The position numbers and the translations under genes were made by a program. Source: Todiramphus chloris collaris (lineage: Eukaryota > Chordata > Aves > Coraciiformes > Alcedinidae). Taken from it: a stretch of 64,000 bases of DNA. This document shows positions 10,533 to 22,110 of this stretch, in pieces. The notes beneath the pieces were generated by a model. That model saw only the letters and a program-made list of their open reading frames with translations. It did no database searches and was not told the origin of the DNA. The number at the start of each line of letters is the position of its first letter. Positions within the stretch are counted from its first letter, which is position 1. The DNA lies in contig JANVCC010000185.1 in NCBI GenBank assembly GCA_025345505.1, positions 564,971 to 628,970 of the forward strand, given 5' to 3'.

Positions 10533-11269
10533 CGCTCCAGCCTTGGGCAGGTCTGTGGAGTCATGGGGACAGCATTCAGGGAGTGGTGAAGAACAGTCCC
10601 ACAGGCTTCATGCTTCTCAAGGGCAGCCCAGGCTCCTTCCTTGTCATTGGAACTGGCAGAGGTTTCCTTCAACAGTTTCTTGATGACCTTTTCATCACTG
10701 TTAAGGTTTTGGCACAAAAGGAGTGGCACATGAACCTGGTTTGCCTCTGTGAGCTACATTCAAACTACAATTCACCTTTTCTGACATTTACTTTGTACAG
10801 TGTCTGTAAATACCTTTGCGAGACCAAAACCTGGACCCAAAGGGCTGGGTTCTGTAACGGTCCAAAACCCCAGCAATTATCCTGGGATAATGCGCCGTGG
10901 CACCATGTGGGCAGGTGGGCTGGCCTCAGGAGCAGGCAGCTCAGTGCTGGGCAGAGCTGTGCCAGCACCTGCGCAGAGACGAGGGGCAGACGGGCCAGGT
11001 GGACCAGGAGCACATCCCCTGCTTTGTTTTGCCCCCAAATTGGGCAACAGGCACCATCCAGCCCATAGCTCAGCTGAAGACTGGGAGCTGCCAAAGCCAC
11101 CAGGCTGGTGCCCGCTGCAGGAGCCGGGGCAGGCTCGGCTCACAGGAACTCAGGGCTTCTCCTGGAGGTCATCTACTGTTCACCCTGCGAGATGGCATCT
11201 TGTGAAGCAGCACCTGGTGCAGGAGCCAACAGACACACACCAACTGTAGCAGCACAGCCTCACCAGGCG
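10533..11269. other. Noncoding, nothing recognised
   Basis: Mixed-composition sequence. Open frames on both strands are GC-driven. No repeat is recognised. Confidence 0.35.
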
Positions 11270-12110
11270 AGCTCGAAAGATGCTATCACAGAAATCCAAA
11301 TATTAAACATGGCACTGATAGGAAAGACACTTGAATTGATAGGAGAAAAGATCTGCTTTAAAGCATGCAATCATGGGATATTTGGGCACTGGAGCTGTTA
11401 CAAAAACCTTTTCAGCACTTAAGTAATTATCACATGAGAAGCAAAGAGCATGTTGCTCCAGGGCTGCCCACCCTGCATCCACAGCCTTCCTGCACTAAAC
11501 CCCAGCGGGAAGCTTCGCTGCTTTCCATTAAAAGTGTTTAGCAAACAATAACTATTTCTTTGTAAACAAGTCCTTAAGTGTTTATTACTATGTCACCATC
11601 AAAAACATATAGCTTTGTACTGTGTTTAATGGAAGAAAATTAACAGAGTGTTTTAAAAACCACTCCACTGAGAAACACTAGAACGGCAAATGGATTTCCC
11701 AAGGGCTGGCAGGTCGGGGCTGCCCCCGCTCGCTGGGAGTAGTCGGGTGCCTCTGCTGACATTGCCATGACCCATCTCGGAGATACAACCCTGCCTTGCC
11801 GTGCAGATAAGCAATAAAGAACCAGCAGCCTTTGCACAACACACAAACCAAATGTCGTCCTTTGCAAGGATAACAGAGCCCAGTCCCACGCTATTAACGT
11901 TGATGGAAAAACTTACATTAACCTCAGTGAGAGTACACGCAGGCTCATCAATACCAGACCTAAATTGAATGATTGTCATATAAGACCAGAAGCTTACAGG
12001 TCCTGTTTGTCATGGGCGAACAGTTATCAATAAAGCTGGGCTATGGACCTGGGAGCGAGGACGTTAATTTGGTCAATATGGCTGTCACAATTATCCTTAA
12101 AATGCATTTC
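11270..12110. promoter_or_regulatory. AT-rich unique block
   Basis: AT-rich sequence with ATTA cores and no repeat signature or credible exon. A weak candidate for a noncoding regulatory element. Confidence 0.2.
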
Positions 12111-12330
12111 CAAGGAGTGAGCAACTGTGAGCGTGCCCAGGAGCAAAGCGTGGCCCTGGCCAGGGTGCAGCAGGAGGGAAGGGGGCTGCTCGGGGCCAGG
12201 CCAGCGGCCCCGTCGGGCTGCGGAGGCACGGCCGCCCCGGTGACACGGTGCGCAGCGAGGAGGGACGTTAGCCTTCAGCACCGAGTTTGGTACGGGGAGG
12301 GGAAAACCCTATTCGAGTGAAAAGCAGCTT
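12111..12330. promoter_or_regulatory. Small CpG cluster
   Basis: CpGs concentrate at about 12180-12300 (CGGCCCCGTCGGGC, GGCCGCCCCGG, GTGCGCAGCGAGG). It directly adjoins the AT-rich block on its right. No transcript structure is seen. Confidence 0.3.
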
Positions 12331-13150
12331 TGGATCTTTAATTAAAAAACAGGGTTCACAGCACCAGGGCATTGACTTCCACTAGTTAATCTCCATCACT
12401 TCATTTCACCACCAACTTCCATACTCTACAAAACTGCTGGAGACAATTTTTATTGATTGCTCTTCAAGCCGTCAAAAGCGTCCCTGGCTGATCATATGTT
12501 ACCCCCAGACACCTTGTGCATTTCAGATAATAACTTGGTGCTCTAGAGAAGAAATGAATTGGATGTGCAGTCAGTAACTGTCCAAGTGAATCATGTTACT
12601 ATATGTCAGCGGCCCAGGCTCTGACTATCATTTTAACAGAGAGAAATCCACTATTTTCATGGCTGTTTGAAATTATTTTCCAGATGAATAAGATATAACA
12701 ACAACTACTTACAGTAAAGAATAATATGGGGAATCTATTTGCTACTTGGAAACAAATCTTTCAAGTGTAATACTGTTTAATATTATTTAATCTGTAACTA
12801 CAAACACGAAATTTTGAAACTGGCTTTCACGTAGTACAAAAAAATCTTGTGCTAGTAGCAAGTGGGAAGCCGAAGCTGGTGTGGGTGCTGGGTGGTATTT
12901 GGTGTCTCAGTTACAAATATAATAATTCATACAGAAAGTGGAGCGTTACTAAAACACTGTTGACAAAGATGGGCACGACTGCTGAACATCAGCACTGACA
13001 GCTTGTTTTGCATAAGCAATTGCCACATACCAATATTATTCCCTTTTTCAGGTGTGTTTGCCAGCGTATGTTTCAGTTGGAATTGCTATAAATAACTGCA
13101 AATGGATTTTGTGAGGTTAAGAAGAAGGAAATCATTTAGAAGCTCCCATC
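12331..13150. promoter_or_regulatory. Candidate conserved noncoding element
   Basis: About 800 bases of complex AT-rich, CpG-poor sequence with no repeats and no open exon. It contains multiple TAAT/ATTA cores, a CATATG E-box near 12490 and TGTTTAAT-type sites. Its size and texture suggest an enhancer block. Confidence 0.35.
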
Positions 13151-13721
13151 AAACTCAGAACTCTTTAACTACACAAGCCCCGTAATTTCTTCTAGGGCTG
13201 CACTCAGGACTTCCCTTTGTGCCCTGCTGGCAGATGCTGCTGTGTGCAACTTGCAACAGATGTTGAAAGTGAACCATGAACGCTTTGAGGATGCCAGTTT
13301 GAAAGCTGCCAAAAGTCTTGCGAGGCTGTGCCCGAGCATTGCCACCGGGCAGCACTCAGTCAGTGCTGGAAGCGTCAACCCCTGGGGATGGAGCCCTTGA
13401 ACAGCTCTTTTAAGAAGCATATTTGCACACCCAGAATGGAAACAACAAAATATTTACAGTAAGAAAAATCCAACTGTGCCCTCAGTTCCCTCTGGCCACG
13501 CGGCAGCAGCTGGTGGGCTCTGCAGGGCTCAGCTGGGCAGTGCCAGGCGCTGGCTCAGAGCTGCTGATAAGGGGGAGACGCTCCCACCCATCAGGGGATG
13601 AGCTGCTGATGTCACAGGATCAGGAGCAGGAGCCAGAGCCAGCACTGCCTGTGGGGCCAGACTCCAAGTACCCACCAGGCACCCGGAACCCCTCCCTAGG
13701 TGGTGTCCACATTCAGCCCCT
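13151..13721. other. Noncoding, nothing recognised
   Basis: Mixed-composition sequence up to LTR copy B. No credible exon. Confidence 0.35.
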
Positions 13722-14133
13722 ACCCAGGGCTAAGCTACAGCAGTTGCTCCATCACCCAGTGACCCAGACAGGAAAGGGAGAGGAGACCCACAGGCTGAAA
13801 TGAAAACAGCTTTAATGAAACAATCAAACTAATGCTAATACCAAGATGAAGTATTCAAAGTTATACTCAGCCCAGCAAATGCAGAGCAGCCCTCAGGAGC
13901 AGAATGGTGAGCAAGCCCCTCCAGCAAGGAGAAGAAGCAGGAAGAGGAAGAAGAGGAGCAGGATCAGAAGCAGCCCCCAGCCCCAGCCAACTTCCCCCTT
14001 TACACTGAGGGTGATGTTTCTGGTCTGGGATGCACCTGCAGCAGAGTCGGGGCAGCTGCCCTGGCTGATGGGCGCTGCTAACGGCCTGCAGACCCTGCCT
14101 GGCCCGGGATTCCATCCCAGCCAAACCAGGACA
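13722..14133 (-). mobile_element. Solo endogenous retrovirus LTR, copy B
   Basis: The same LTR family and orientation as 6232-6689, with high base identity over most of its length. It lacks the 21-base insertion that copy A has after AATGCAGAGCAGCC and a shorter insertion beside AGACAGGAAAGGG. It starts TGTCCTGGTTTGGCTGGG on the minus strand, with an ATTAAA signal near 13815. The distal end (near TACCCAGGGC) is less clear than in copy A. No internal retroviral sequence adjoins it. Confidence 0.75.
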
Positions 14134-15180
14134 GGTGGGCAGTGTCCTCAGCCCTGGGGACTCTGGGTGTCTGAGGGCAGAGGGGTGAGTGATGTGACTG
14201 GCACTGCCCTGGGCTCTTGCCACTTGTTGGGGCTCCCAGGGCAGCCCCACAGTGCGTGGGCAGGGCGATGGAGCTGGACCTGCGCCTGCTGCAGGGACCC
14301 TCCCGTGGGAAAGTCCTCTGGCACTGACAAATCTGCTGCAGGAAACCCCCACCCAGTGCAGAGCCCAAGGAGCAGCTGTCCCTTTCACTGCCTTATCTAC
14401 TGTTTTACAGAAGACTAATGAGAGGGATTATTTGACTGATACCAGCCTGCTTTCCCTGTCCATCACGTGTGGCTTCCCCTCTGAGGGCTGCAGACTCCAG
14501 GAATGGCTTTACAGACCCTGTTCAGGCAGCTGCCATCAGGCTCCCGGCCACCTCAGCCCACCCTGGCTTTTCCCAGGAAAGGGGCCAAAAAGGGCATTCC
14601 CTCCGGACACAACTCTCCAACCGCTCCTGCAGAGCCGCCTGAGGGGCTGAGCCCACAGGCAGGGCTGGGGCACCCCGATGCTCAGCCCCACGGAGCCCCG
14701 TAACCCTGCCCAGCCCTGGGGACAGCTGCCCGACCGTCCCTGAACCAGGGCAGCATGTCCCGGGACACGGCGGGCGGCTGGGGATGGGCAGCTCTTCACG
14801 TACAGATGTTTTCAGAGACGTGTCGGATCTGTGTGTTAAAGCAGCAAAAGTGACAGAAATGAAGAAGAGGTTGATTGGTGACTCGGAGGAGGTCCGGCGA
14901 TGGCTGTCACCAGCAGGGACAGAGGTCACAGCCAGTTTTAATTACTGTTGTGTATTAGCTCATCATCTCTTTTACTGTTGAGTTATTACACAGAAATGGT
15001 TAAATATGTCATGAGACATAACTGCTGAAAAAGAGCAATTTACTCCTTCATGGATGAAAAAAGTTGAGGCAAACCACATTTATTCTAATAAGTTCAGGGG
15101 TTTTTATGAGTCCAGAGATCAGGATTTTTTTTGCATACAGATTTACATCCATTACATGAAAGCAGCCATCCCAACTGGGT
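14134..15180. other. Noncoding, nothing recognised
   Basis: GC-moderate to 14930, then AT-rich (14930-15180). Frames overlapping on both strands are noise. No repeat is recognised. Confidence 0.35.
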
Positions 15181-15453
15181 ACTGGGAGCAGTCGGCCATC
15201 CCTTACTGGGCTGGCCCAAGACCAGTTCAAGAGCCTGTGCCCCAGGCCAGTTACACCCCAGGCCGAGCACGGCCGTGTCAGCGCAGGGCACTGCCAGGCT
15301 GATGGGCCTTCTTTCAAGCTTCTCCCTTTTTGCGCAGCGCCCATCCCAGCACGTGCTGGGGGCACGGCACAGCCCCTGCCCGTGGGAGGGGGTTGGGACG
15401 GGCCAGGCACGTGCCAGAAGCGGTTTGGGTTTGGCATAACGGAACAGCACCAG

Positions 15454-15482
15454 CTTCCCTCCCTCCCTCCCTCTCTCCCTCA
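15454..15482. repeat. (CCCT)n pyrimidine microsatellite
   Basis: A run of CTTCCCTCCCTCCCTCCCTC type. It lies about 55 bases upstream of a splice-acceptor-like AG. Confidence 0.8.
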
Positions 15483-15536
15483 ATCTGTTCCCTGGCTTCT
15501 CAGCTTCCTCCGCCGGTCCCTGATGTTCTGTCACAG

Positions 15537-15609
15537 GCTCCCCGTGGGAGCTGGAAGCAGAAAATGCTCCTGCCACTCGCGACGGCTAAGGCTGCTCCTG
15601 TTCCAGCTG
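15537..15609 (+). CDS. Weak candidate internal exon
   Basis: A 73-base segment sits between an acceptor-like GATGTTCTGTCACAG and a strong donor-like sequence (CAGCTG followed by GTAAGTC). One frame is open across it (APRGSWKQKMLLPL...). Unlike the candidates near the window ends, it lies among apparently intergenic sequence with no strand skew and no other exons nearby. Chance occurrence is quite possible. Confidence 0.12.
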
Positions 15610-16470
15610 GTAAGTCATAAAGAAATGGTAAAACACAACCCCCTCAGGGCTGCTGGGAGCCGGATCGAGTTTTTCCATCTCTCCCCAGAGACAGCTCTTT
15701 ATTCTCACACTGACAAAACTAATGGCCTCGCCAGGTCCGACAGTGACAAAGTGACACCAGCGTGGTGTCACGCGTGACGGGGCTGGACCCCCATCCCGGC
15801 CTGGGGATGGCACTCTGCCCAAGTGCCCCTTGTGCTGATGCAGGCCCGTGCTCCTCGCAGCTAGAGATCATGTTTCCAGATAAATATTTAATTTTTAAGA
15901 ATGAAATCTTTATTACTACACTGGGTTTCAGAGGGAGACTGTAATGCAGGAGTCCTCCTCCTGCTCAGGTGGCCAGGGTCCCTGCAGCCACCCTGCCCCT
16001 GGCATCCCCCCACTAGCAGCCCCCAGCCACTCGTCGAGGCAGATTTGGGGTCTGCAACGTGGAGGTCCAAGAAGAGCTGGGCCAGTGCTTCCACTGCTGG
16101 GGGAGGCATCACCCACCCACCCACCCACCCACCCACCCACGTGTCCCTCTCGAGGTTTCCCACACCCAGGAGGTTTGTGCCAGTGCCACTCGGCGAGGCT
16201 GGGCAGGCGGATGCCTGCACACGGTGTGCTCCTCCATCATTTAATCTGGAGTGATGCATATAGAAATTTAGATCAGGCAGCTTGACATTCCTGACTGCTG
16301 AGGCTGTGAATCGATGGCCTCTCTACTCCCTGCCGGGGAGATCGATTCCCCAAGCACAATGGATTGGTTTCATCACTTTGGTTTCACCTTGTCAAAGTCA
16401 CGTCTGATTTACTTTAGTCTGGAGGGCAGATTTTAAGTATTTCATTGCATTTTGTAATCTCGCTGCATGT
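15610..16470. other. Noncoding; holds one microsatellite
   Basis: Mixed sequence with an AT-rich stretch at about 16230-16470. Apart from the CCCA repeat listed separately, nothing is recognised. Confidence 0.35.
16111..16140. repeat. (CCCA)7 microsatellite
   Basis: About seven perfect tandem copies of ACCC/CCCA, ending at the CACGTG of the next line of sequence. Confidence 0.95.
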
Positions 16471-17055
16471 CTCGCTAATCGCCCTGCCCTCGGTGCGACA
16501 GGAGTGTGCCTGGCACCCGGCGTGGGCAACAGACACCCCACGAACGATGCTCCTCTTTTCCCAGGGGAATGAGGACTTCGCAGGTCTGCCAGCACTGCTG
16601 CGATGCTCCCTGCCCCGGGAGCTCCAGAGGGGACTCGGGCACTGAAGGTGATGCCCCCAGTGCTCCCCGCACAGACCCCACTGGTCCAGCATCAAGAGCA
16701 GCGCTTGGCCCGTGCCTGGGCTCCATCTGCAGAGGGGCAGCAGCTCCACTGCTGACTGATGAGTTTGGTCTTGGTGTGCACTTTCCATGGGAAGAAAACC
16801 TCTCAGTCCAGGCAGGGCCGGGTCAGAGTATCCCTGGGAGTCAGAAGCAAAATGTTGCCAAGACTCAGAAGCAGCTGGGAAATGTCCCTGGAATTGGCGT
16901 GTCCCTGTGGGGAGTCCTGAGGCTGTGGGAGGAGGCTCAGTCCAGTGGTCAGAAGAACAGAGTTTTGCATCCTTTACCAAAAGGAATGAAAATAAAAAAT
17001 GATAGTGCAGCAAACGCGGCTGTAAACTCACCCTGGGGTAGATGGCAGGCAGTCC
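16471..17055. other. Noncoding, nothing recognised
   Basis: Mixed-composition sequence. A minus-strand donor-like GTGAGT is complementary to 17035-17041, but no convincing exon accompanies it. Confidence 0.35.
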
Positions 17056-17300
17056 TGAGAGCTTCCTAATGGCTTGTTGTTAGCAAAATTATTTTCCCGG
17101 TGCTTGGTTTGGCCCAAATTCTGCTTTGTTCAATTATACTCCTGGGTGAGTTTCCTGAATGTAAGTATTGATCACTCTTCAGACAGGTTTTCTGTCTGTT
17201 CTGTACATTACCTCTGCTCTTCTTCAGGTAATCAATTATATTTTTATAGCTATGGGTATTAATCAATATACGGTAGCTATCTTAATTGATTTGTCTAAGG
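17056..17300. promoter_or_regulatory. Candidate conserved noncoding element
   Basis: A compact AT-rich block with many homeodomain-like cores (AATCAATTATA, TATTAATCAATATACGG, CTTAATTGATTTG). It abuts a CpG cluster on its right. No repeat or coding frame. Confidence 0.3.
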
Positions 17301-17500
17301 CCTCCCATCCGCAGCCCATCAGTTACCCGGGCGGGTCGGGGCCGCGTGTGCGGCAGGGGAGCGGGGGCACCCAGGGTGTCCCCGCGAGGTGATGGGAGTG
17401 GGGCACCGGGGGCCACCAGCTCCGGGACCTTTCCGAACGCCTCTGCCTGGTTCCTCGCGGCCATCGCCGCTCTGGCTCCCTCCCTCTTGCTCATTATCAT
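17301..17500. promoter_or_regulatory. CpG cluster
   Basis: Dense CpGs at about 17310-17470 (CCGGGCGGGTCGGGGCCGCG, CCCCGCGAGG, TCGCGGCCATCGCCG). A possible promoter or unmethylated element; no gene start is recognised. Confidence 0.35.
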
Positions 17501-18150
17501 TATTTATCTGTTACAGATGCATCTGGAGGCTGCAGGAAGGGTCAGGGAACATTCGTATGGAGAATTAGCAGTAATATTTCAGGGGGGAAATATATATCTC
17601 CTGTTTTAAAGGGAGCAGGAGGGGTAAGTGGGCTGGGAGCTGAGCCCGAGCTCCCCGCTCCTCCCTCCTCCAGTCCATCCGTCACCGCGACGGCTGCCCC
17701 AGCTCCGCGAGTGCAGCGCTTGGCATGCCGGCACTTTTATCAGGGCTGGCTCCATGGATGGCTTAAAGTTTTGATACTCACGTGGACAACAATAAACGTT
17801 TATGATGGGAAAGGCCCTCGAGACACTCCTGCTCTCTGGGGTGGTGGGAGAACCCTCGTGTCGCTGATGCAGAAGAGCCGTCACTCTGACCAGGGAGCCC
17901 AGCCCTGCCCTGCCAGCCTCTGCCAGCGGAGCAGGGCATCAGCTGGCAGGAGGCACTTGGCTGAGTGGGCACCAGGCTGGAGCCAAGCGGGTGTGCGAGG
18001 GTTAATTTGGGAAGATCTGTGTTGATAATAAAGCTGCTTTTTTCCTGGCGATGATATGATCGGAGCGGGGTTGCTATGGTAACAGTGGCTCTAGAAACCC
18101 CCGACTGCTGGCGGTGGCTGCTGGGTGTTCCCAGGCCGGGAAGCGCCCAC
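17501..18150. other. Noncoding, nothing recognised
   Basis: Mixed sequence with scattered CpGs at about 17640-17720 and an AT-rich stretch at about 18000-18060. Confidence 0.35.
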
Positions 18151-18450
18151 TGATCCATCCCCCTGCCCACAACAATCCCCTGCCCAGGGACCCATCCCAT
18201 GCCCACTACCCCTTCCCCTGCCCATCCCATGCCCACAACCACTTGCTGCACCTCTGCCCCATCCTGTGCTCACCAGTCCATCCTCCAGGCTCCACACCAT
18301 CCTGTGCCCACCACCCCACGCTGCACCCACTGTTCAATCCCTGTGCACCTCCCCATCTCATGCCCATCACCCCGTCCTGCACCACTGCCTCATCCTCTGC
18401 CCACCACCCTGGTCCACACCCACCACTCTAGGCCCATCTCAGCCCCCAGG
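18151..18450. repeat. Degenerate C-rich minisatellite
   Basis: About 300 bases built from diverged repeats of CCCATCCCATGCCCAC and CATCCTGTGCCCACCA. G is very scarce on the plus strand. The period is irregular (roughly 15-35 bases), so it is an old or gene-converted array. Its Pro/His/Cys-rich open frames are artefacts. Confidence 0.65.
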
Positions 18451-18940
18451 GATGCTGGGGGTACTGGGCATCCACCATGGGATGGCCCATGGGGCAGAGT
18501 CGCAGCCTTGGGCTTCTGCCAGGCTGCCCTGGACTGGCAGCCCTGTGCTGCCCCTTCCCCCTGCCCTGCCCTGGCACTGGCCTCAGAGCACAGCCATGCC
18601 TAGGCCCCAGAGGGTCCAAGCTTTGCTGTGTCACCCACTCCACAGATGCCACCTGTGGTGCCCAAGGCAGTCCTGGTCACCCTCGGCCTTGGCAGGCAGG
18701 AACTGGTCAGGCCCCGCAGTCCCCTGCAGCACGATGCTCCTGCCCGTGTCCGGCAGCGGTGCTGAGCCCGCAGGAGCCGTGGGTCTGGCTGTCCCGGCGG
18801 GGTCTGTGCCCCACTCCCAGCGGGGCTCAGTGCTGCCCTGCGCCCCTCGGGGCCACGCTCATCCCCGGGTCTGGCTGGTGCCAACACGGCACGTGACACG
18901 CGTGCGCTAAACCACGCGCACTCCTCGCTCCTTTCCCTCC
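18451..18940. other. GC-rich noncoding sequence
   Basis: GC-rich with scattered CpGs. Open frames on both strands have no recognisable domain. Confidence 0.35.
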
Positions 18941-19440
18941 TCCCTTGCCCATTAATGAAATGAAATAAATTTTCCGTTTTTAAACATGAAGTTTTAAAAA
19001 AAAGCTGCAGTTCTGCTCACAAGCAATTCCCACCGGGAGGGGAGAGCGGGGAGAGCGGGGCCGGTGTGCTAAATACAGAACAAAGCCTTCTGTCTGAAAA
19101 TACCTATGAGGAGCTAACAAATGCTAATGACAAAATAATGTATGGGGGGTTTAACGCTGGATGCTTTTTATCAGCAAATTAGCACAGTTATTATGCTGTA
19201 AATGCATTTAACAATAATTTGTTTCAATAACTGTAGAACTGGTATTTTAAAAAATATACACCATATTTAGAGCACTTCATCCATGAAGGACCATTATTGT
19301 TTTTTTCCTCCCAAGAGAGTTATAAAGGTCTCTCTTACAAGTGAAAGAAATACAATCATCACCCTTCACAGTTCAGTTATTCTCTTTTATTTTATTCAGA
19401 GCCATTTAAAGTTTGTATTTTTAAAGGAAAAAGAGAGAGT
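18941..19440. promoter_or_regulatory. AT-rich candidate noncoding element
   Basis: AT-rich sequence with ATTAATGAAATG, GCTAATGACAAAATAATG and TTAACAATAATTTG, interrupted by a small CpG patch at about 19020-19060. No repeat or exon is recognised. Confidence 0.25.
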
Positions 19441-20540
19441 GTCTTTAAAGGGTCAGGGCTGGAGGGACCCGTGTGCCGTGTTCGGGTTTAAAAGGGATTG
19501 CCGGGGCCCGCGGACGGGCGCGTGGGCAGCTCTGCAGTGGCGAGATGGGTGCTGGCACGGGGCAGGGCAGCCATCGCTTGCCAGCACCTTGGCTGCTCCC
19601 GCCCGGCTCACCCGGCACCGTACCCATCAGCGGTGGGTGCCCAGGTGCCAGCGGGCCTTGCCTGAGCCAGGAGCAGGGTAGAGCAGCAGTGGTTCTGGTG
19701 GGGCCACGCTCCTGCCCACGCTCGGGGTGCTGGGGCTAGCTGGCGTGGGGCTCAGGGCAGGGCTCTCGCAGGACACGTAACTGAGGCCCCTGGTGAGGGG
19801 ACGTGTGCTGAGGTCTCCTCGCACAGCCCCCAGAAGCTGGCAGGGGGCACAGCCCCTGGAAGGAGCACGAGGAGCAGAGCAGCTCAGCTGCAGACAGGGG
19901 CTTTGCGGAGCTGTTTGCTATACAGGGTGTTAAACGGCAGTGTCAGCCTGGGCACCCCTTACCCCAGGGGCTGTGTGGGTGGGTGAGTCACTGGGACGAT
20001 GCAGGTGGGATGCTGAGATGTCCCAGATCCTGCAGCCCCTTCGAGATCATGAGGTTGAAGAAGAAATGCTCTTCACCATTGAAATGGTACCAGAGGCCCA
20101 GCAGCCCCCACCTCCTGACACCAGTCCTCTCCCAGTGTGGCTGCACCCTACGCCCAGTGTCCGGCCCCAGGCCTGGCACCCGCTCTGCCCATGGCCTCTG
20201 CCTGCTGTGCCCACAGGCTCTGCCCGCTGTGCCCATGGGCTCTGCCCGCAGGGTGGTCTTGGCTGCACACAGGCAGCGCTGCTCCGTGAGGGAGCTGCCT
20301 GTTTACAGTCTGGCTCTTCAGTCACAAACCATTAAGGAAGAGAAACAGCGACATAGACACTCGCCCAGAAATGGATTCCTGTGTAAATCAGCTGCTTTTA
20401 AAATTTCACTGAGCATGAAAGTTCACCTGAAAAATCTACGTAAACCACAGCTGCTCCCCGGGCATCCGAGGCGCAATCCTGTGCCAGAGAGGAAACATTT
20501 CCGTGTTTAACACAGGTACAGGATTCTCAGAAAGCTGAGC
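19441..20540. other. GC-rich noncoding sequence
   Basis: Contains a CpG-rich patch at about 19490-19640. Near 20160-20260 is a short degenerate repeat of GCTCTGCCC(G/A)CTGTGCCCA type. No gene is recognised. Confidence 0.35.
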
Positions 20541-20960
20541 CAGTGTCTGCACCTTTAAACCCCTTCTGGCACCAGAAGAGTCAGCGCCAGACGTGGTACC
20601 TGGCACTGGCACCGGCACCGGCACGGCAGCCATGTGCCATGGCCTGCGGAGCCGTGGCTCTGCTGCGCACTGTGGGGCAGCCGCTGGGCCGCGTGCCACG
20701 GGGCACGGGGAAGCCGCACGAGATCTGGGAGCCGGGCAGCCAGCGCTGCAGGGTTTGGCTCTCTGGGAGACACGAGCAGGACCATGGTGTCCACGCAGCC
20801 CACTGCGTGAGTGCCCCCCGTCCGGCGAGGCCGCGCGGGACTGCGCAGGAACCGCCACCCTCCAAACGCGCAGCGCCTTCTCGGGCCTCGGGACGAGTCT
20901 CGGCCGCGTTTCGGCTGCAGAGCAGCTCTGCTCTGAGCTCGCCCTGGCAAGCACTGCTGA
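20541..20960. promoter_or_regulatory. CpG-rich block
   Basis: Frequent CpGs, with a short GGCACC(G/T)GCACCGGCAC run near 20605 and dense CpGs at 20810-20920. A candidate CpG-island element. No TATA box or coherent first exon is seen. Confidence 0.35.
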
Positions 20961-21235
20961 TTTATAAAATCAAACAATAACTTCCAGGACAGTCTACTCA
21001 CACCATAAACATCTGAAAGAAAATCCATCTCTTCTCCATGCAAAACCACTGATGAGTTCATGAACTGTGCTGTGCAATAAATCAGTTTTGCTTGTGCAGG
21101 AGAGCTGAGGTTTTTTAGGTTCCTAATAGGCACTCTGACAATGTGATTGCTCCATATTTCTTTGTAGCTGTCACCTTTGCAGGCCTGTCAATGCTCCTAA
21201 TCTTTTTTCATTGCGATGTCAAGTTTTGGTAAGTG
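20961..21235. other. AT-leaning noncoding sequence
   Basis: Unique-looking sequence. It contains acceptor-like ATTTCTTTGTAG and CACCTTTGCAG sites followed at 21229 by a donor-like GTAAGTG. The 46-64 base segment between them has an open frame, but nothing else supports an exon. Confidence 0.25.
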
Positions 21236-21510
21236 AAGAGGTGGGATGGGATGTGAGTGATACTGGGGCCAGTCCCTGACTCCCTCCCGCAGCCCTGTCC
21301 CTCCCGACGGGAGCCCACCCACGGGCTGCTGCCCTGCGAGGGGTCCTGGGGCGGCTGCAGCGCCAGGGCGAAGTGCGGCCACCCGCCCCAAGCCCCCTCC
21401 CTGCTCCCTGTCACCTTCCCCTCGAGCTGCCCCAGCCTTGCCAAAACCAGCATCCGCTTTCCCCCCCTCACCACACCCGCTGGTCCCAGGAGAGGGCAGC
21501 CAGCTCTCAG
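21236..21510. other. GC-rich noncoding spacer
   Basis: C-rich sequence with scattered CpGs; nothing recognised. Confidence 0.35.
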
Positions 21511-22110
21511 CTGCTAATGCATACAAGAAAACATACTTTTAATATTCAGCATCTGGATAAACAATAAAAACTGGGACAAATAATCTAGTTGAGGCAATTA
21601 CCTTAGCATAAATGTATATATTATTTATAAATGACTTTGAATATATAAATAATATTGATAAAATTTGCATGAGTAAAAAGAGACATAATTATCAAATGAT
21701 GCCTCAAAGCAGTGGATGCTGCTGGCTGCTTGCTGCCCCGATTCCCACCCAGGGGGACCCTGCCCCAGCCCTCTTTTGGTGCTAAAATTATGACACACAT
21801 GTTAAACTGAGCTGAAAAATAGAGCCTAAATCAAGTAAAGAAGTTCAGAAAAGCCAGTGCTGCCCCCATGGCCTACCCAAGCAGCTTCGGCTGCGTTTTG
21901 GGCGGGATTTTAGAATCTGGCTTTTCCCAGGGTTGTCATCCTAGCGTCCCAGCTCAGCAGAGCTTTTACCACTCCCCTGCCTCCACTGAAACCCAGGGAG
22001 CACTTTGGTAAAGTTAAATTTGCCAGCAAAGTGAAAACGTGAAGGAGCCAAGCCCTTGCCTGGTCTCCGAGCCGCCGCGAGATGAAGTTGTCTGAGCCTG
22101 GCGCGTCCCA
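21511..22110. other. AT-rich then mixed noncoding sequence
   Basis: Positions 21511-21720 are very AT-rich (ATAAATGTATATATTATTTATAAATG type). The remainder is mixed. No repeat family is identified. Confidence 0.3.

Noticed and set aside
6232..14133. A full provirus with two LTRs
   Set aside because: Spacing fits, but there are indel differences, no primer-binding site or polypurine tract next to either LTR, and no retroviral interior.
21183..21228. Possible 46-base exon before GTAAGTG
   Set aside because: Two competing acceptors, a short uncharacteristic peptide and no transcription-like skew nearby; chance is the simpler reading.
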